From: Actinoallomurus purpureus
GTDB taxonomy: Bacteria; Actinomycetota; Actinomycetes; Streptosporangiales; Streptosporangiaceae
DNA: 64,000 nt
Direction of reading: 5' to 3'
Assembly: GCF_024055795.1 (NCBI RefSeq)
Contig: NZ_JAMXMY010000006.1
Coordinates: 124,001 to 188,000, forward strand
Part shown: positions 36,975-45,916 of the stretch, piece by piece
Position numbering within the stretch: the first letter of the stretch is position 1
How the letters are laid out: each line of letters begins with the position of its first letter
Notes under the pieces: model-generated
The model's database searches: none
Seen by the model: only the letters and a program-made list of their open reading frames with translations
What the model was told of the DNA's origin: nothing
Translations under genes and position numbers: made by a program

Positions 36975-37406
36975 GTGCATACGACTGTGCGGGCGGCCTA
37001 TCCGGCGGACCGCACCGCCGTGGCGCAGGCGCGCCGGTTCGTCCGGAACACGCTCATGGCGTGGGGGGCCGAAGATGCGATCGACGACGCGGTTCTGCTG
37101 ACGAGCGAGCTGGCGACCAACGCCATCACGCACGCGGGGACCTCGTTCGAGGTGATCTGCCGTGTGACCGACTCCTCCGTCCAGGTGGAGGTGATCGACC
37201 GCGAACCGACCAGGGTGCTGCCCGCGCCCCGGGAGGGCTGCGACCTCAGTGTCAGCGGGCGCGGGCTGCTGATGCCGGTCCTGCTGGCCGCCGCCTGGGG
37301 AGTGTCGTACGCCGCGGAGTCCAAGACGGTGTGGTTCCGACTCCCCACCCGGGCGGCGTCGGACTGGGCGTCGGTGACCTGTCGCTGCGCGGCATCGGTG
37401 GAATGA
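36975..37406 (+). CDS. RsbW-like ATP-binding regulatory protein
   Basis: A 143-residue HATPase_c_2 protein with TSELATNAITHAGTSF and GRGLLMPVLLAAAWGVS. Same family as the protein at 20886 but a distinct paralogue. GTG at 36975 follows AAGGGAGC at four bases; another GTG at 36960 is possible. It likely acts as an anti-sigma factor or kinase of an anti-anti-sigma factor. It lies downstream of the kinases but is separated by 124 bases. Confidence 0.83.
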   Translation: MHTTVRAAYPADRTAVAQARRFVRNTLMAWGAEDAIDDAVLLTSELATNAITHAGTSFEVICRVTDSSVQVEVIDREPTRVLPAPREGCDLSVSGRGLLMPVLLAAAWGVSYAAESKTVWFRLPTRAASDWASVTCRCAASVE

Positions 37407-37431
37407 AGGCGGGGCGCGCCGAGCCGGGTTC

Positions 37432-38097
37432 CTAATCGAGCCATCCCGGCTTGACCAGGCCCGTCTCGTACGCCATAACGACGAGCTGGGCGCGGTCGCG
37501 GGCGTGCAGCTTCACCATGGTGCGGCTCACGTGGGTCTTGGCGGTGGCCGGGCTGACCACGAGGCGCGCGGCGATCTCCTCGTTGGACAGTCCCTCGGCC
37601 ACCAGCGCCATGACCTCGCGCTCCCGGTCGGTCAGGCCGCGCAGCTCCGCCGCGGACCGGGGCTTCTTCGCCTTCGCGGCGAACTCCGCGATGAGGCGCC
37701 GGGTCACGCCGGGCGACAGCAGCGCGTCGCCGGAGGCCACCTCGCGCACGCCGCGGATCAGGTCGGTCGGCTCGGTGTCCTTGACCAGGAAACCGCTGGC
37801 CCCGCCGCGCAGCGCCTCGAAGACGTACTCGTCGAGCTCGAACGTCGTGAGGATGACGACCCTGGTGTCCGTCAGCCGGTCGTCACCGATGATCTCCCGC
37901 GTCGCGGCGAGACCGTCGAGCACCGGCATCCGGATGTCCATGAGCACGACGTCGGGCCGCTCTCGCCGGGCCAGGCGTACGGCCTCGGCGCCGTCCCCGG
38001 CCTCGCCGACGACCTCGACGTCGGGCTGGGCGTCGAGGAGCGCCCGGAATCCGGCCCGGACCAGGGCCTGGTCGTCGGCGAGCAGTACGCGGATCAA
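37432..38097 (-). CDS. NarL/LuxR-type response regulator
   Basis: A 221-residue regulator. The receiver has acidic Asp8/Asp9 and phosphorylation Asp54 (VLMDIRMP), and the C-terminal LuxR helix-turn-helix lies at about 155-215 (LTDREREVMALVAEGLSNEE). The TTG start at 38097 overlaps the kinase stop by four bases and has an AAGGAG site four to five bases before it. It is the partner of the sensor kinase just upstream. Confidence 0.93.
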   Translation of the reverse strand: MIRVLLADDQALVRAGFRALLDAQPDVEVVGEAGDGAEAVRLARRERPDVVLMDIRMPVLDGLAATREIIGDDRLTDTRVVILTTFELDEYVFEALRGGASGFLVKDTEPTDLIRGVREVASGDALLSPGVTRRLIAEFAAKAKKPRSAAELRGLTDREREVMALVAEGLSNEEIAARLVVSPATAKTHVSRTMVKLHARDRAQLVVMAYETGLVKPGWLD

Positions 38098-39308
38098 TCG
38101 TGCTCCTTGTCCAGGGCGGGGATTCCCGCGTCCGTTCCCTTCACGGGCACCGGGAGCGTCGCGCGAACCCGGAATCCGTCGGTGCCCGACCGCCGCCCCG
38201 CCACGAGGTCCCCGCCGAGGGCGGTGACGCGTTCGCGCATCCCGGGAATCCCGTCGCCGCCCCCGGGCAGGTCTCCGGGGGCGCCCCGTCCGTCGTCCTC
38301 GATCTCCAGCCGGAGGTCGTCTTCGCCGTACGTGACGCGCACGGTGGCGCTCACCCCCGGCCCGGCGTGCCGTGTGACGTTGGTCAGCGCCTCCTGGACG
38401 ATGCGGAAGGCCGCCAGGTCGATCCCCGCGGGCAGCGAGTACGGTCGCCCGGTCACGCGGGTGCGCACCGTGATGCCCGCCGCACGCGCGCGGGAGACCA
38501 GGTCGTCCATTCGTCCCAGGCCCGGGGCCGGTGCTCTGGGGGCGTCCTCGTCCACCTGCCGCAGGACCCCGAGCACGGACCGCACCTCGGTCAGCGCCTC
38601 CTTGCTGGCCTCCTTGATCGCGGCCAGGGCCGTCCGTGCCTGCTCGGGCCGTTCGTCCATGAGATGCAGGGCCACGCCCGCCTGAACGTTGATCATCGAG
38701 ATGTTGTGCGCCAGCACGTCGTGCAGTTCCCGCGCGATGCGGAGCCGTTCCTCGCTCGCCTGCCGACGTTGCTCCTCCGCGCGGGTGCGGCGCGTCTCGG
38801 CCGCCCGTTCGCTGCGGATGCGCACCAGTTCGGCCCCGGTCAGGACCAGGAGCAGCCAGGTCAGCATGACCAGGGCGTGCCCGGCCGACCAGCCGTGCAG
38901 CCGGAACGGACCGAACGGCGCCAGCGGGCCCAGGACGCTGAGCACGGCGAATCCGGCCCCGGTGACGATCCATGTGGCGGCGCGCCGCCCGGTGCTCACC
39001 GCGGCCACGATGGCGACGACCATGCTGAGGAAGACCGGCCCGAGGACGTACCCGCGAAGGATGTAGCAGTCGGTCACCGCCAGGACGGCCGCGAGCGTCG
39101 TGACCGGGAGGCGCCGCCGTGCGAGCAGGGCGACCGGCCCCGCGACGAGCAGGGCGTACGCCGGTATGTCCAGGTGCCGGGCCTGGTAGTGCATGTTCCA
39201 GTTGGCGCCCGTTGAGCCCATCACCTGGATCAGACCGACGATCAGGGGAACCGCGAACACCGGCAGCGCACCGGGCCGCCATCGGGCCGTCGTCCCCTCG
39301 TCGCTCAC
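38094..39308 (-). CDS. NarL-family sensor histidine kinase
   Basis: A 404-residue kinase. The N-terminal about 155 residues hold five or six membrane helices with no large outer loop. HisKA_3 follows, with the phospho-acceptor His196 in ARELHDVLAHNISM. The ATPase domain has VQEALTNVTRHAG and DGIPGMRERV. Such DesK-like sensors respond to membrane or envelope state; the signal is unknown. GTG at 39308. Overlaps its response regulator gene. Confidence 0.92.
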   Translation of the reverse strand: MSDEGTTARWRPGALPVFAVPLIVGLIQVMGSTGANWNMHYQARHLDIPAYALLVAGPVALLARRRLPVTTLAAVLAVTDCYILRGYVLGPVFLSMVVAIVAAVSTGRRAATWIVTGAGFAVLSVLGPLAPFGPFRLHGWSAGHALVMLTWLLLVLTGAELVRIRSERAAETRRTRAEEQRRQASEERLRIARELHDVLAHNISMINVQAGVALHLMDERPEQARTALAAIKEASKEALTEVRSVLGVLRQVDEDAPRAPAPGLGRMDDLVSRARAAGITVRTRVTGRPYSLPAGIDLAAFRIVQEALTNVTRHAGPGVSATVRVTYGEDDLRLEIEDDGRGAPGDLPGGGDGIPGMRERVTALGGDLVAGRRSGTDGFRVRATLPVPVKGTDAGIPALDKEHD

Positions 39309-39623
39309 ATTCGGACTCTAAGTCGTGGACGCCCGCCGGGGCATCCGGTCCTGGTGGGCACCTCGCGTACGCCGTGGGGAGTACCCACGCCGCCGCGAAC
39401 CATATGATTTACCGGCCGATAGCCCTCCAGCACGGACACTGGTGGCATCGCAGGACGATCTAGGTGCCGAAGGCAACTTTTCCGGCAACTCAGGCATCTT
39501 GTGAAGGGAAGCATGGGTTCGCGGATACCGTAATCGGCTGGGCGCGGCATTGGGCCATGCTGAGAACTTGCTTAACTTCAGGCGCGCTCCGTCAGCGGGC
39601 GAGCCGAGTCTGAGAGGACACCA
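39309..39623. other. 315-bp intergenic region, no gene seen
   Basis: Lies between the divergent sensor kinase and the membrane-bound esterase. I see no coding signal or terminator. GAGAGGA just before the GTG at 39624 serves the esterase gene. Confidence 0.6.
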
Positions 39624-40775
39624 GTGGGACTGACGAGCGGGGGCTTCTTCGGTTTTCTGATCTTGGTGGCCGTGGTGGTGACGGGTGTGACCATCTGGTG
39701 GTGGGCGAAGTTCGCCGGGTCCGGCATCGGTCCGTTCCTCGCCCGGATCGGGATCTTCCTGACCGCCCAGGTCACGCTGATCATGGTGCTGCTCGTCGGG
39801 GTGAACAACTACTTCCTGTTCTACGCGTCGTGGTCCGACCTGATGGGCACCAACCACCAGGCCGTCAACGTGCAGCTGAACAACAACAACGCCAGCACTG
39901 CCACCAAGCCCCAGGGCGGCGGACGGCCGCTGGCCCGCCAGATGACGACCATCGGGCAGAAGCACAAGGCCGACCCCGCCAAGGACGGCCAGATCGAGCA
40001 GGTGCAGATCCGGGGCGACCGCACAGGCCTGACCACCCAGGCGTACGTCTACCTGCCTCCGCAGTACTTCCAGAAGAAGTTCAACAAGCGCCACTTCCCG
40101 GTGATGTACGACTTCACGGGCTTCCCCGGCGTCCCCGAGCAGCTCATCACCCGGTTGGGCGTCCCGGCGATCGCCGCCAAGGAGATGAACGCCGGGCGGG
40201 TGCAGCCGATGGTCATCGTGATGATGCGCCCGTCGCCGACGTCGGTGATGCCGAGGGACACCGAGTGCACGGACGTTCCCGGCGGCCCGCAGGTGCTGAC
40301 CTTCTACTCCCAGGACGTGCCGGAACGCATCATGTCGACCTACCGGGTGGCGGCCGGCTACCGGAGCTGGGGCGTGATGGGCGACTCGACCGGCGGGTAC
40401 TGCGCGGTCAAGCTGGCCATGGAGCGGTCCGACCGGTTCACCGCGGCGGTCTCGATGGCCGGTTACTTCTACCCGCGGCAGGACTGGCAGACCGGCGACC
40501 TGTACGGCGGCAGTAAGCAGGTCAAGATGGACAACAGCCTGATCTGGCGGCTGCAGCACCTGCCGCCGCCCCCGGTCTCCGTGCTCGTCACCACGAGCAA
40601 GGACGGCGAGCGTGACTTCGGGGAGGCGCGGAAGTTCCTCCAGCTTGCCACGGCGCCCCTGACCACGGACAAGATCATGGTGCCCGGTGGCGGCCACAAC
40701 CCGCACACGTGGAAGCGGGTCACGCCGAGCGCCCTGCAGTGGATGAGCGCCCACCTGGCCCACGAGGGCTCCTGA
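39624..40775 (+). CDS. Membrane-anchored alpha/beta-hydrolase esterase
   Basis: A 383-residue protein with two N-terminal membrane helices (FGFLILVAVVVTGVTIWWW and ARIGIFLTAQVTLIMVLLVG). The rest is an outside-facing esterase of the esterase-D/antigen-85 superfamily with the nucleophile in GVMGDSTGGYCAVKLA and a late His in VPGGGHNPHTW. Antigen-85-like enzymes transfer acyl groups on the cell envelope, and related proteins hydrolyse short esters; which applies is unknown. The GTG at 39624 follows GAGAGGACACCA. Single gene. Confidence 0.85.
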   Translation: MGLTSGGFFGFLILVAVVVTGVTIWWWAKFAGSGIGPFLARIGIFLTAQVTLIMVLLVGVNNYFLFYASWSDLMGTNHQAVNVQLNNNNASTATKPQGGGRPLARQMTTIGQKHKADPAKDGQIEQVQIRGDRTGLTTQAYVYLPPQYFQKKFNKRHFPVMYDFTGFPGVPEQLITRLGVPAIAAKEMNAGRVQPMVIVMMRPSPTSVMPRDTECTDVPGGPQVLTFYSQDVPERIMSTYRVAAGYRSWGVMGDSTGGYCAVKLAMERSDRFTAAVSMAGYFYPRQDWQTGDLYGGSKQVKMDNSLIWRLQHLPPPPVSVLVTTSKDGERDFGEARKFLQLATAPLTTDKIMVPGGGHNPHTWKRVTPSALQWMSAHLAHEGS

Positions 40776-40877
40776 CCGACCGTCGGCGCCCGCGGAGCGA
40801 CGGGCGTCGGCCGGAAGGGACCCCCTGGAGCCAGTGGTGTCCTCGCGCGCCGGCGGCCTCGGCGCGGTCCGCGCGCG

Positions 40878-42221
40878 TCAGCCGGCCGGCTTGGGCCGCC
40901 AGCGGATCGGCAGGTGCTTGATGCCGTTGTGAACGTTGGACCGCAGTCGCCGGGGCTCACCGGCCGGCTCGAGGGCGTCGAAGCGGTCGAGGACGGCCCC
41001 GAACATCGCGCGCATCTGCATCCGGACCAAGTGCGTGCCGAGGCAGGCCCGCGGCCCGAGGCCGAGCGCGAGGTGGTCGTTCGGGGCGCGTCCCACGTCG
41101 AAGCGGGTCGGCTCGGCGAACACCGGCTCGTCGCGGTTGGCCGAGACGAGCCAGACGACGAGCCGTTCGCCCTTGCGGACCGGAACGTTGCCGACGACGG
41201 TGTCGGTGACGGCCGTGCGCCCGAGGCACATGACAGGGGACCACCAGCGCAGCATCTCCTCGACCGCGGAGTCGAGGAGGCCCCGATCGGCGCGCAGCCG
41301 GGCGGTCTCGGCCGGATTCTTCAGCAGGGCGAGCATCCCGCCGGACAGCCCGCCGCGGACGATGTCGTTCGCGGCCGCCGCGAACACGCGGAAGAGGTTC
41401 TCGAACTCTTCGTCCGGAGCCGGGCCGTTCTTGCCGCCGGCGTGCTGCACGAGGGCGGTCATGAGGTCGTCGCCGGGGTGCAGGCGCTTGTGCTCGGCCA
41501 GCTCTCGGGCGTAGAGGCGCAGATCGGGCAGCTCCCCTCCCGTCTCCTCGGCCGGGCCGGGCGCTTCCGTATCGGACGGGCCGTGCGGCCGCGCGGCGAC
41601 GGCCCGGCGGGCCATTCCGGTGCAGCCGACCGGATCGAACGGGGCCTCCGGGGAGTATCCGACGGGGTACCCGGCGGCCGAGCGGCGGGTGACGCGGTCG
41701 GACCAGTCCGACAGCAGCCACCGGTCCGCTTCGGGGACCCCGAGCAGGTCGGCGGCGCTCAGCAGGGGCAGCTCCGCCGCGATCTCCGCGGCGAAGTCCG
41801 CCTCTCCCTTCTCGGCCACCGCGTCCACCAGGGCCTGCGCCCGGCACGCGATGCGCTCGGACAGGTGGGCGACGGTCCGTGCGCCGAACGCCTTGGGCAG
41901 CCGTCTGCGGAGCCGGGAACGCGCGGGCGGATCCACGACGGGCGTCCTGCCGCGCCCGTGACCGAGGTCCTTGTCCGCGGGCCCGCGCGGCGAGAACAGC
42001 TTCGGGTTGCGCAGGACGTGGCACGCGTCGGCGTGCCGGAGCACCGCCCAGAACCCGGGGCCGGCGGGCTCGTCGTCGACCGGCCTCTCCTCCACCCAGG
42101 CGACCGGTGTCGAGCCGCGCAGGCGGGCCAGCGCGTCGTACGGCACGCCCCGCACGTAGGTGTCGGGGCTGTAGATGGTGTCGGTATCGGAGACCGGCGT
42201 GGCGACTCGTCGTTGAGTCAT
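40878..42221 (-). CDS. Cytochrome P450 with a divergent I-helix
   Basis: A 447-residue P450. Heme Cys393 lies in HLALGLGPRACLG, where the usual Phe at the start of the loop is Leu. The EXXR motif is EEMLRW. The I-helix reads AAANDIVRGG, lacking the acid-alcohol Asp/Glu-Thr pair that delivers protons in most P450s. Similar substitutions occur in P450s that use other chemistry, such as peroxide-driven ones. Redox partners are not in the window. Divergent from the chitinase gene. Substrate unknown. Confidence 0.9.
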   Translation of the reverse strand: MTQRRVATPVSDTDTIYSPDTYVRGVPYDALARLRGSTPVAWVEERPVDDEPAGPGFWAVLRHADACHVLRNPKLFSPRGPADKDLGHGRGRTPVVDPPARSRLRRRLPKAFGARTVAHLSERIACRAQALVDAVAEKGEADFAAEIAAELPLLSAADLLGVPEADRWLLSDWSDRVTRRSAAGYPVGYSPEAPFDPVGCTGMARRAVAARPHGPSDTEAPGPAEETGGELPDLRLYARELAEHKRLHPGDDLMTALVQHAGGKNGPAPDEEFENLFRVFAAAANDIVRGGLSGGMLALLKNPAETARLRADRGLLDSAVEEMLRWWSPVMCLGRTAVTDTVVGNVPVRKGERLVVWLVSANRDEPVFAEPTRFDVGRAPNDHLALGLGPRACLGTHLVRMQMRAMFGAVLDRFDALEPAGEPRRLRSNVHNGIKHLPIRWRPKPAG

Positions 42222-42321
42222 GAGTTCCCCTCCCGCGTTTAAGGACCGTATCCCGCGCGCCTGCCCCGGACCAAGGGCCGGTTCCGGCCGTCGTTCAGGG
42301 CGCCCCGGCGACCGAGGTCCG

Positions 42322-42350
42322 TTGACGGGTGAGTACGGGAGGGTTAGCCT
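42322..42350 (+). promoter_or_regulatory. Promoter of the chitinase gene
   Basis: TTGACG (42322-42327) and TAGCCT (42345-42350) are 17 bases apart, a close match to a housekeeping promoter. Transcription would begin about 42357, right at the palindrome listed next. Confidence 0.65.
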
Positions 42351-42357
42351 TCAGCCT

Positions 42358-42382
42358 ACTTATAGGAAAGTTTCCTGTAAGT
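42358..42382. promoter_or_regulatory. 25-bp operator-like palindrome of the chitinase gene
   Basis: ACTTATAGGAAA-G-TTTCCTGTAAGT: 11 of 12 arm positions pair. It sits at the predicted start of transcription, ideal for a repressor. The GGAAAnTTTCC core resembles motifs seen upstream of secreted polysaccharidases in actinobacteria (memory, not verified). Confidence 0.7.
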
Positions 42383-42463
42383 GCATCGATATCGGGGTCC
42401 CGTGCGGGACTGCCGACCGGCTCGTCCCGCCCTCCAGGTCTTCCCGCCACACCAGGAGTGACC

Positions 42464-44029
42464 GTGAGACGTACCATCCCGTTCCTTCTCTGTCTCCTGG
42501 CGGCCCTGCTGGTCCCGGCCGCCGCCCACGCCGCCGCAGCACCGACCGCCGCCTTCGCCAAGACCTCCGACTGGGGCACCGGCTACGAGGCCAAGTACAC
42601 GATCACTGCCGGCAGTTCCGCGATCAACGGCTGGAAGGTCGAGTTCGACCTGCCCTCCGGCGGATCGGTCGGCTCGTACTGGGACGCGCTCATGACCCAG
42701 AGCGGATCCCACTACACCTTCACGAACCGCGACTACAACGCCCAGATCCCCGCGGGCGGCTCGGTGAGCTTCGGCTTCATCGGCTCGCCGTCGTCCGCCG
42801 TGCCCGCGAACTGCGCACTGAACGGCCAGTCCTGCACCGGCGGCGGCGGATCGGGTGACACCACGGCCCCGTCGGCGCCGACCGGCCTGCGGGCCACCGG
42901 TACGACCTCCAGTTCGATCTCGCTGGCGTGGACCGCCTCGACCGACAACGTCGGCGTCACCGGCTACAAGGTGTACGAGGGGTCCTCCGTCGTCGCGAAC
43001 GTCTCCTCGACGAGTGCCACCGTCGGCGGCTTGGCGGCGAGCAGTTCGCACACCTACCAGGTCAGCGCGTACGACGCGGCGGGCAACGAGTCCGCCAAGA
43101 GCGGTTCGGTCACCGCGACCACCCAGCAGGGCGGCGGCGGCACCCCGCCGGGAGCGATGGCCGCGGCGCCGTACCTCTACTTCGGCTGGGGGAGCCCGCC
43201 CGACCCGGCGACGGTCATGTCCGCGACGGGGGTCAAGTGGTTCACCCTGGCGTTCGTCCTGTCCGACGGCGGCTGCAACCCCGCCTGGGACGGCACCCGG
43301 TCGCTGACCGGGGACGACGCCACCAAGATCCAGCAGATCCGGGCGGCCGGCGGTGACGTCATCCCCTCGTTCGGCGGCTGGAGCGGCAACAAGCTGGGGG
43401 AGCACTGCTCGACCGCGCAGGATCTGGCCGGCGCGTACCAGAAGGTGATCAACGCCTACGCGCTCAAGGCGATCGACATCGACATCGAGAGCACCGAGTT
43501 CGAGAGCGAGGCCAACCAGGACCGCGTCCTGCAGGCACTGAAGATCGTCAAGCAGAACAACTCCGGCCTCAAGGCGATCCTCACCTTCGGCACGACCACG
43601 AGCGGTCCGAACTGGTGGGGCACGCGCCTGGTGCAGCAGGCGGCGGCGCTCGGCGTGCCGATCGACACGTTCACCATCATGCCGTTCGACTTCGGCGGCG
43701 GCTCGGGGAACATGGGGCAGCTGTCGATCCAGGCGTCGGAGGGCCTGCACAGCGTGCTGAAGCAGAACTACCCCGGCAGGACGGACGCCGAGCTGTACGC
43801 CATGCAGGGCATCTCGTCGATGAACGGCACGACCGACCAGAGTGAGACGGTGACGACCGCGGACTTCACCACGATGCGGTCGTACGCCCAGCAGCACGGG
43901 CTCAGCCGGTTCACGTTCTGGTCGGTCAACCGCGACCGCCCCTGCGGCGGCGGCACCGGCGCCGACGCGTGCAGCGGCGTCGCGCAGCAGCCGTGGGACT
44001 ACACCAAGATCGTGGCGCAGTACTCCTGA
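42464..44029 (+). CDS. Secreted GH18 chitinase with CBM2 and FnIII domains
   Basis: A 521-residue exported enzyme: a signal peptide of about 26 residues ending AHAAA, a CBM2 to about residue 128 (FAKTSDWGTGYEAKYTIT), a fibronectin type III (about 135-225) and a GH18 TIM barrel. The catalytic motif reads Asp338-Ile-Asp340-Ile-Glu342 (AIDIDIES), where Glu342 is the acid. It cleaves chitin outside the cell; the CBM2 holds it on the polymer. GTG 42464 follows AGGAG. Preceded by a promoter and a palindrome and followed by a terminator, so it is a single regulated unit. Confidence 0.9.
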   Translation: MRRTIPFLLCLLAALLVPAAAHAAAAPTAAFAKTSDWGTGYEAKYTITAGSSAINGWKVEFDLPSGGSVGSYWDALMTQSGSHYTFTNRDYNAQIPAGGSVSFGFIGSPSSAVPANCALNGQSCTGGGGSGDTTAPSAPTGLRATGTTSSSISLAWTASTDNVGVTGYKVYEGSSVVANVSSTSATVGGLAASSSHTYQVSAYDAAGNESAKSGSVTATTQQGGGGTPPGAMAAAPYLYFGWGSPPDPATVMSATGVKWFTLAFVLSDGGCNPAWDGTRSLTGDDATKIQQIRAAGGDVIPSFGGWSGNKLGEHCSTAQDLAGAYQKVINAYALKAIDIDIESTEFESEANQDRVLQALKIVKQNNSGLKAILTFGTTTSGPNWWGTRLVQQAAALGVPIDTFTIMPFDFGGGSGNMGQLSIQASEGLHSVLKQNYPGRTDAELYAMQGISSMNGTTDQSETVTTADFTTMRSYAQQHGLSRFTFWSVNRDRPCGGGTGADACSGVAQQPWDYTKIVAQYS

Positions 44030-44040
44030 CCCATCGGCGC

Positions 44041-44073
44041 GGGCGGGAACGGTCATCGCGGCCGTTCCCGCCC
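44041..44073 (+). terminator. Hairpin after the chitinase gene
   Basis: Perfect 12-bp stem (44041-44052 with 44062-44073) with a nine-base loop, twelve bases after the stop. No T-run. Confidence 0.75.
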
Positions 44074-44138
44074 CGCGGCCGTTCCGCCCCCGACCGCGCC
44101 ACCGGAATTCCTCGCGCGGCGCGGAGGTTCTCCCGGGT

Positions 44139-44939
44139 ATGAGCCTCACGCTGCCTGGAGCGCCACTGTCCGGAAAGCCTGCCGGAGTGTTCAACGGGGA
44201 CGTCACGGCCCCCCGTCACCTGCTCTATTTCGAAGCCACCCCGAAGCGGATCCGTGTGGAGTTCGGCGGCGAGACGATCGCCGACAGCACCGGCGCGCAC
44301 CTGCTGTTCGAGACCGGGCTCCTGCCGGTCTACTACTTCCCGGTCGCCGACGTGCGCATGGACCTGCTGCGGCCGACCGACCACGCGACCCACTGCCCCG
44401 TGAAGGGGCAGGCGTCGTACTGGACGGTGTCCGCCGGCGGCCGTACCGCCGAGAACGCGGTGTGGGGCTACCCCGACCCGATCGCGCCCTGGCTGGAGGG
44501 CTTCGTCGCCTTCTTCTGGGACGCGATGGACGCCTGGTACGAAGAGGACGAGCAGGTCTTCGCCCATCCGCACGACCCGTACAGCCGCATCGACGTGCTG
44601 CGCGGCTCCCGGCGTGTACGGGTGAGCGTGGGCGGCACCGTGCTCGCCGAGTCCGAGCGGCCCATGGTGCTGTTCGAGACCGGCCTGCCGGTCCGCTACT
44701 ACCTGGCGCGTGAGGACGTGCGCGTGGAGCTGCTGGAGCCGTCCGAGACCGTCAGCTGGTGCGCGTACAAGGGGCGGGCGCGCCACTGGTCCCACGGCGG
44801 CGAGGACGTCGCCTGGACGTACGAGGAGCCGCTGCACGACGGCGAGCGCGTCCGGGACCTGGTGTGCTTCTACAACGAGAGGGTCGACCTGGAGATCGAC
44901 GGCGAACCGCAGGAGCGCCCGCCGTCCCGCTGGTCCTGA
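44139..44939 (+). CDS. Tandem DUF427-domain protein
   Basis: A 266-residue protein made of two DUF427 domains, about 30-115 (RIRVEFGGETIADSTGAHLL, THCPVKGQASYW) and about 150-245 (RVRVSVGGTVLAESERPMVL, SWCAYKGRARHW). DUF427 is a small beta-barrel of unknown function. The two copies diverge but keep the Cys/Tyr-Lys-Gly core. No signal peptide. Convergent with the DeoR gene. Confidence 0.88.
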   Translation: MSLTLPGAPLSGKPAGVFNGDVTAPRHLLYFEATPKRIRVEFGGETIADSTGAHLLFETGLLPVYYFPVADVRMDLLRPTDHATHCPVKGQASYWTVSAGGRTAENAVWGYPDPIAPWLEGFVAFFWDAMDAWYEEDEQVFAHPHDPYSRIDVLRGSRRVRVSVGGTVLAESERPMVLFETGLPVRYYLAREDVRVELLEPSETVSWCAYKGRARHWSHGGEDVAWTYEEPLHDGERVRDLVCFYNERVDLEIDGEPQERPPSRWS

Positions 44940-44948
44940 CCCTCCGGA

Positions 44949-45725
44949 TCAGGCGTGGACGACCTTGACGCCGGCCTCCTCGAAGGCGTGGGTGTCGGCG
45001 TTCGTGTCGGTGACGAGCGCGTCGATCTCGCCGATTCCGCAGATCTTGGCGAAGGCGCGCTCGCCGAGCTTGGAACCGTCCGCCGCCACGACGACCCGCT
45101 CCGCGCGGACCGCCATCTGCCGGTTGATGCTCGCCTCGTCCTCGTTGTGGCAGGTGGCACCGCGCTCGACGTCGAGGCCGCTGACGCCGAGGAACGCGAT
45201 GTCGAGCGTCACCTGGTCGAACACCCCTTTGGCGAGCGGCCCCACCAGCTCGTACGACTGCGGCAGCGCCACCCCGCCGGTCAGCACGATCTTCACGTGC
45301 GGCCGTACGACGAGCTCGTTGGCGATGTTCAGCGCGTTCGTCACGATGGTGATGGCGAACGAACCGTTCTCGGCGTGCAGGTCGGCGCGGGTGGCGAGGG
45401 CCCGCGCGACCTCGGTGGTGGTCGTGCCGCCGTTGACGCCGATGACCGCGCCCGGCTGCACGAGCTCGGCGGCGGCCGCCGCGATCCGCTGCTTCTCCGA
45501 GGCCCGCCGCGCGCTCTTGTACCGCAGCGGCAGGTCGTAGGTGACCGTGTGGGCGACCGCCCCGCCGCGCGTGCGGGTCAGCATCTGCTGCTGCGCGAGC
45601 TGGTCGAAGTCCCGGCGGATGGTCGCCGTCGAGACGGCCAGCTCGGCGGCGGCCTCCTCGACGCTGAGACGCCCTCGGCTCGCCAGTAGCGACAGCAGGT
45701 CGTTCCAGCGCTCGTATCTGCTCAC
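44949..45725 (-). CDS. DeoR/GlpR-family sugar regulator
   Basis: A 258-residue regulator. The N-terminal HTH is RLSVEEAAAELAVSTATIRR (about 19-38), and the sugar-phosphate isomerase-like effector domain follows (VIGVNGGTTTTEVARAL, KIVLTGGVALPQSYELVGP, FLGVSGLDVERGATCHNEDE). Such proteins repress sugar operons and respond to sugar phosphates. No sugar operon is adjacent, so its target is not known. Ends ten bases after the DUF427 gene on the opposite strand. Confidence 0.9.
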   Translation of the reverse strand: MSRYERWNDLLSLLASRGRLSVEEAAAELAVSTATIRRDFDQLAQQQMLTRTRGGAVAHTVTYDLPLRYKSARRASEKQRIAAAAAELVQPGAVIGVNGGTTTTEVARALATRADLHAENGSFAITIVTNALNIANELVVRPHVKIVLTGGVALPQSYELVGPLAKGVFDQVTLDIAFLGVSGLDVERGATCHNEDEASINRQMAVRAERVVVAADGSKLGERAFAKICGIGEIDALVTDTNADTHAFEEAGVKVVHA

Positions 45726-45916
45726 CCGCGCCTCCCTTCCGCCCGTTGCTCAGTGCGGTTAGGCAGGGCGCAGGTCAACGATTAGACCACTTGCCACGCC
45801 TGAGCTTTATTGATCGTACATCGCCTGCACCGCGCACGAATGTGCATGCGGCCGGAGTTAAGGGAGTGTTCCTTCCACGCTGTGTCGAAGGGGACGAGCC
45901 AGGCGTCCCGGCGGGC

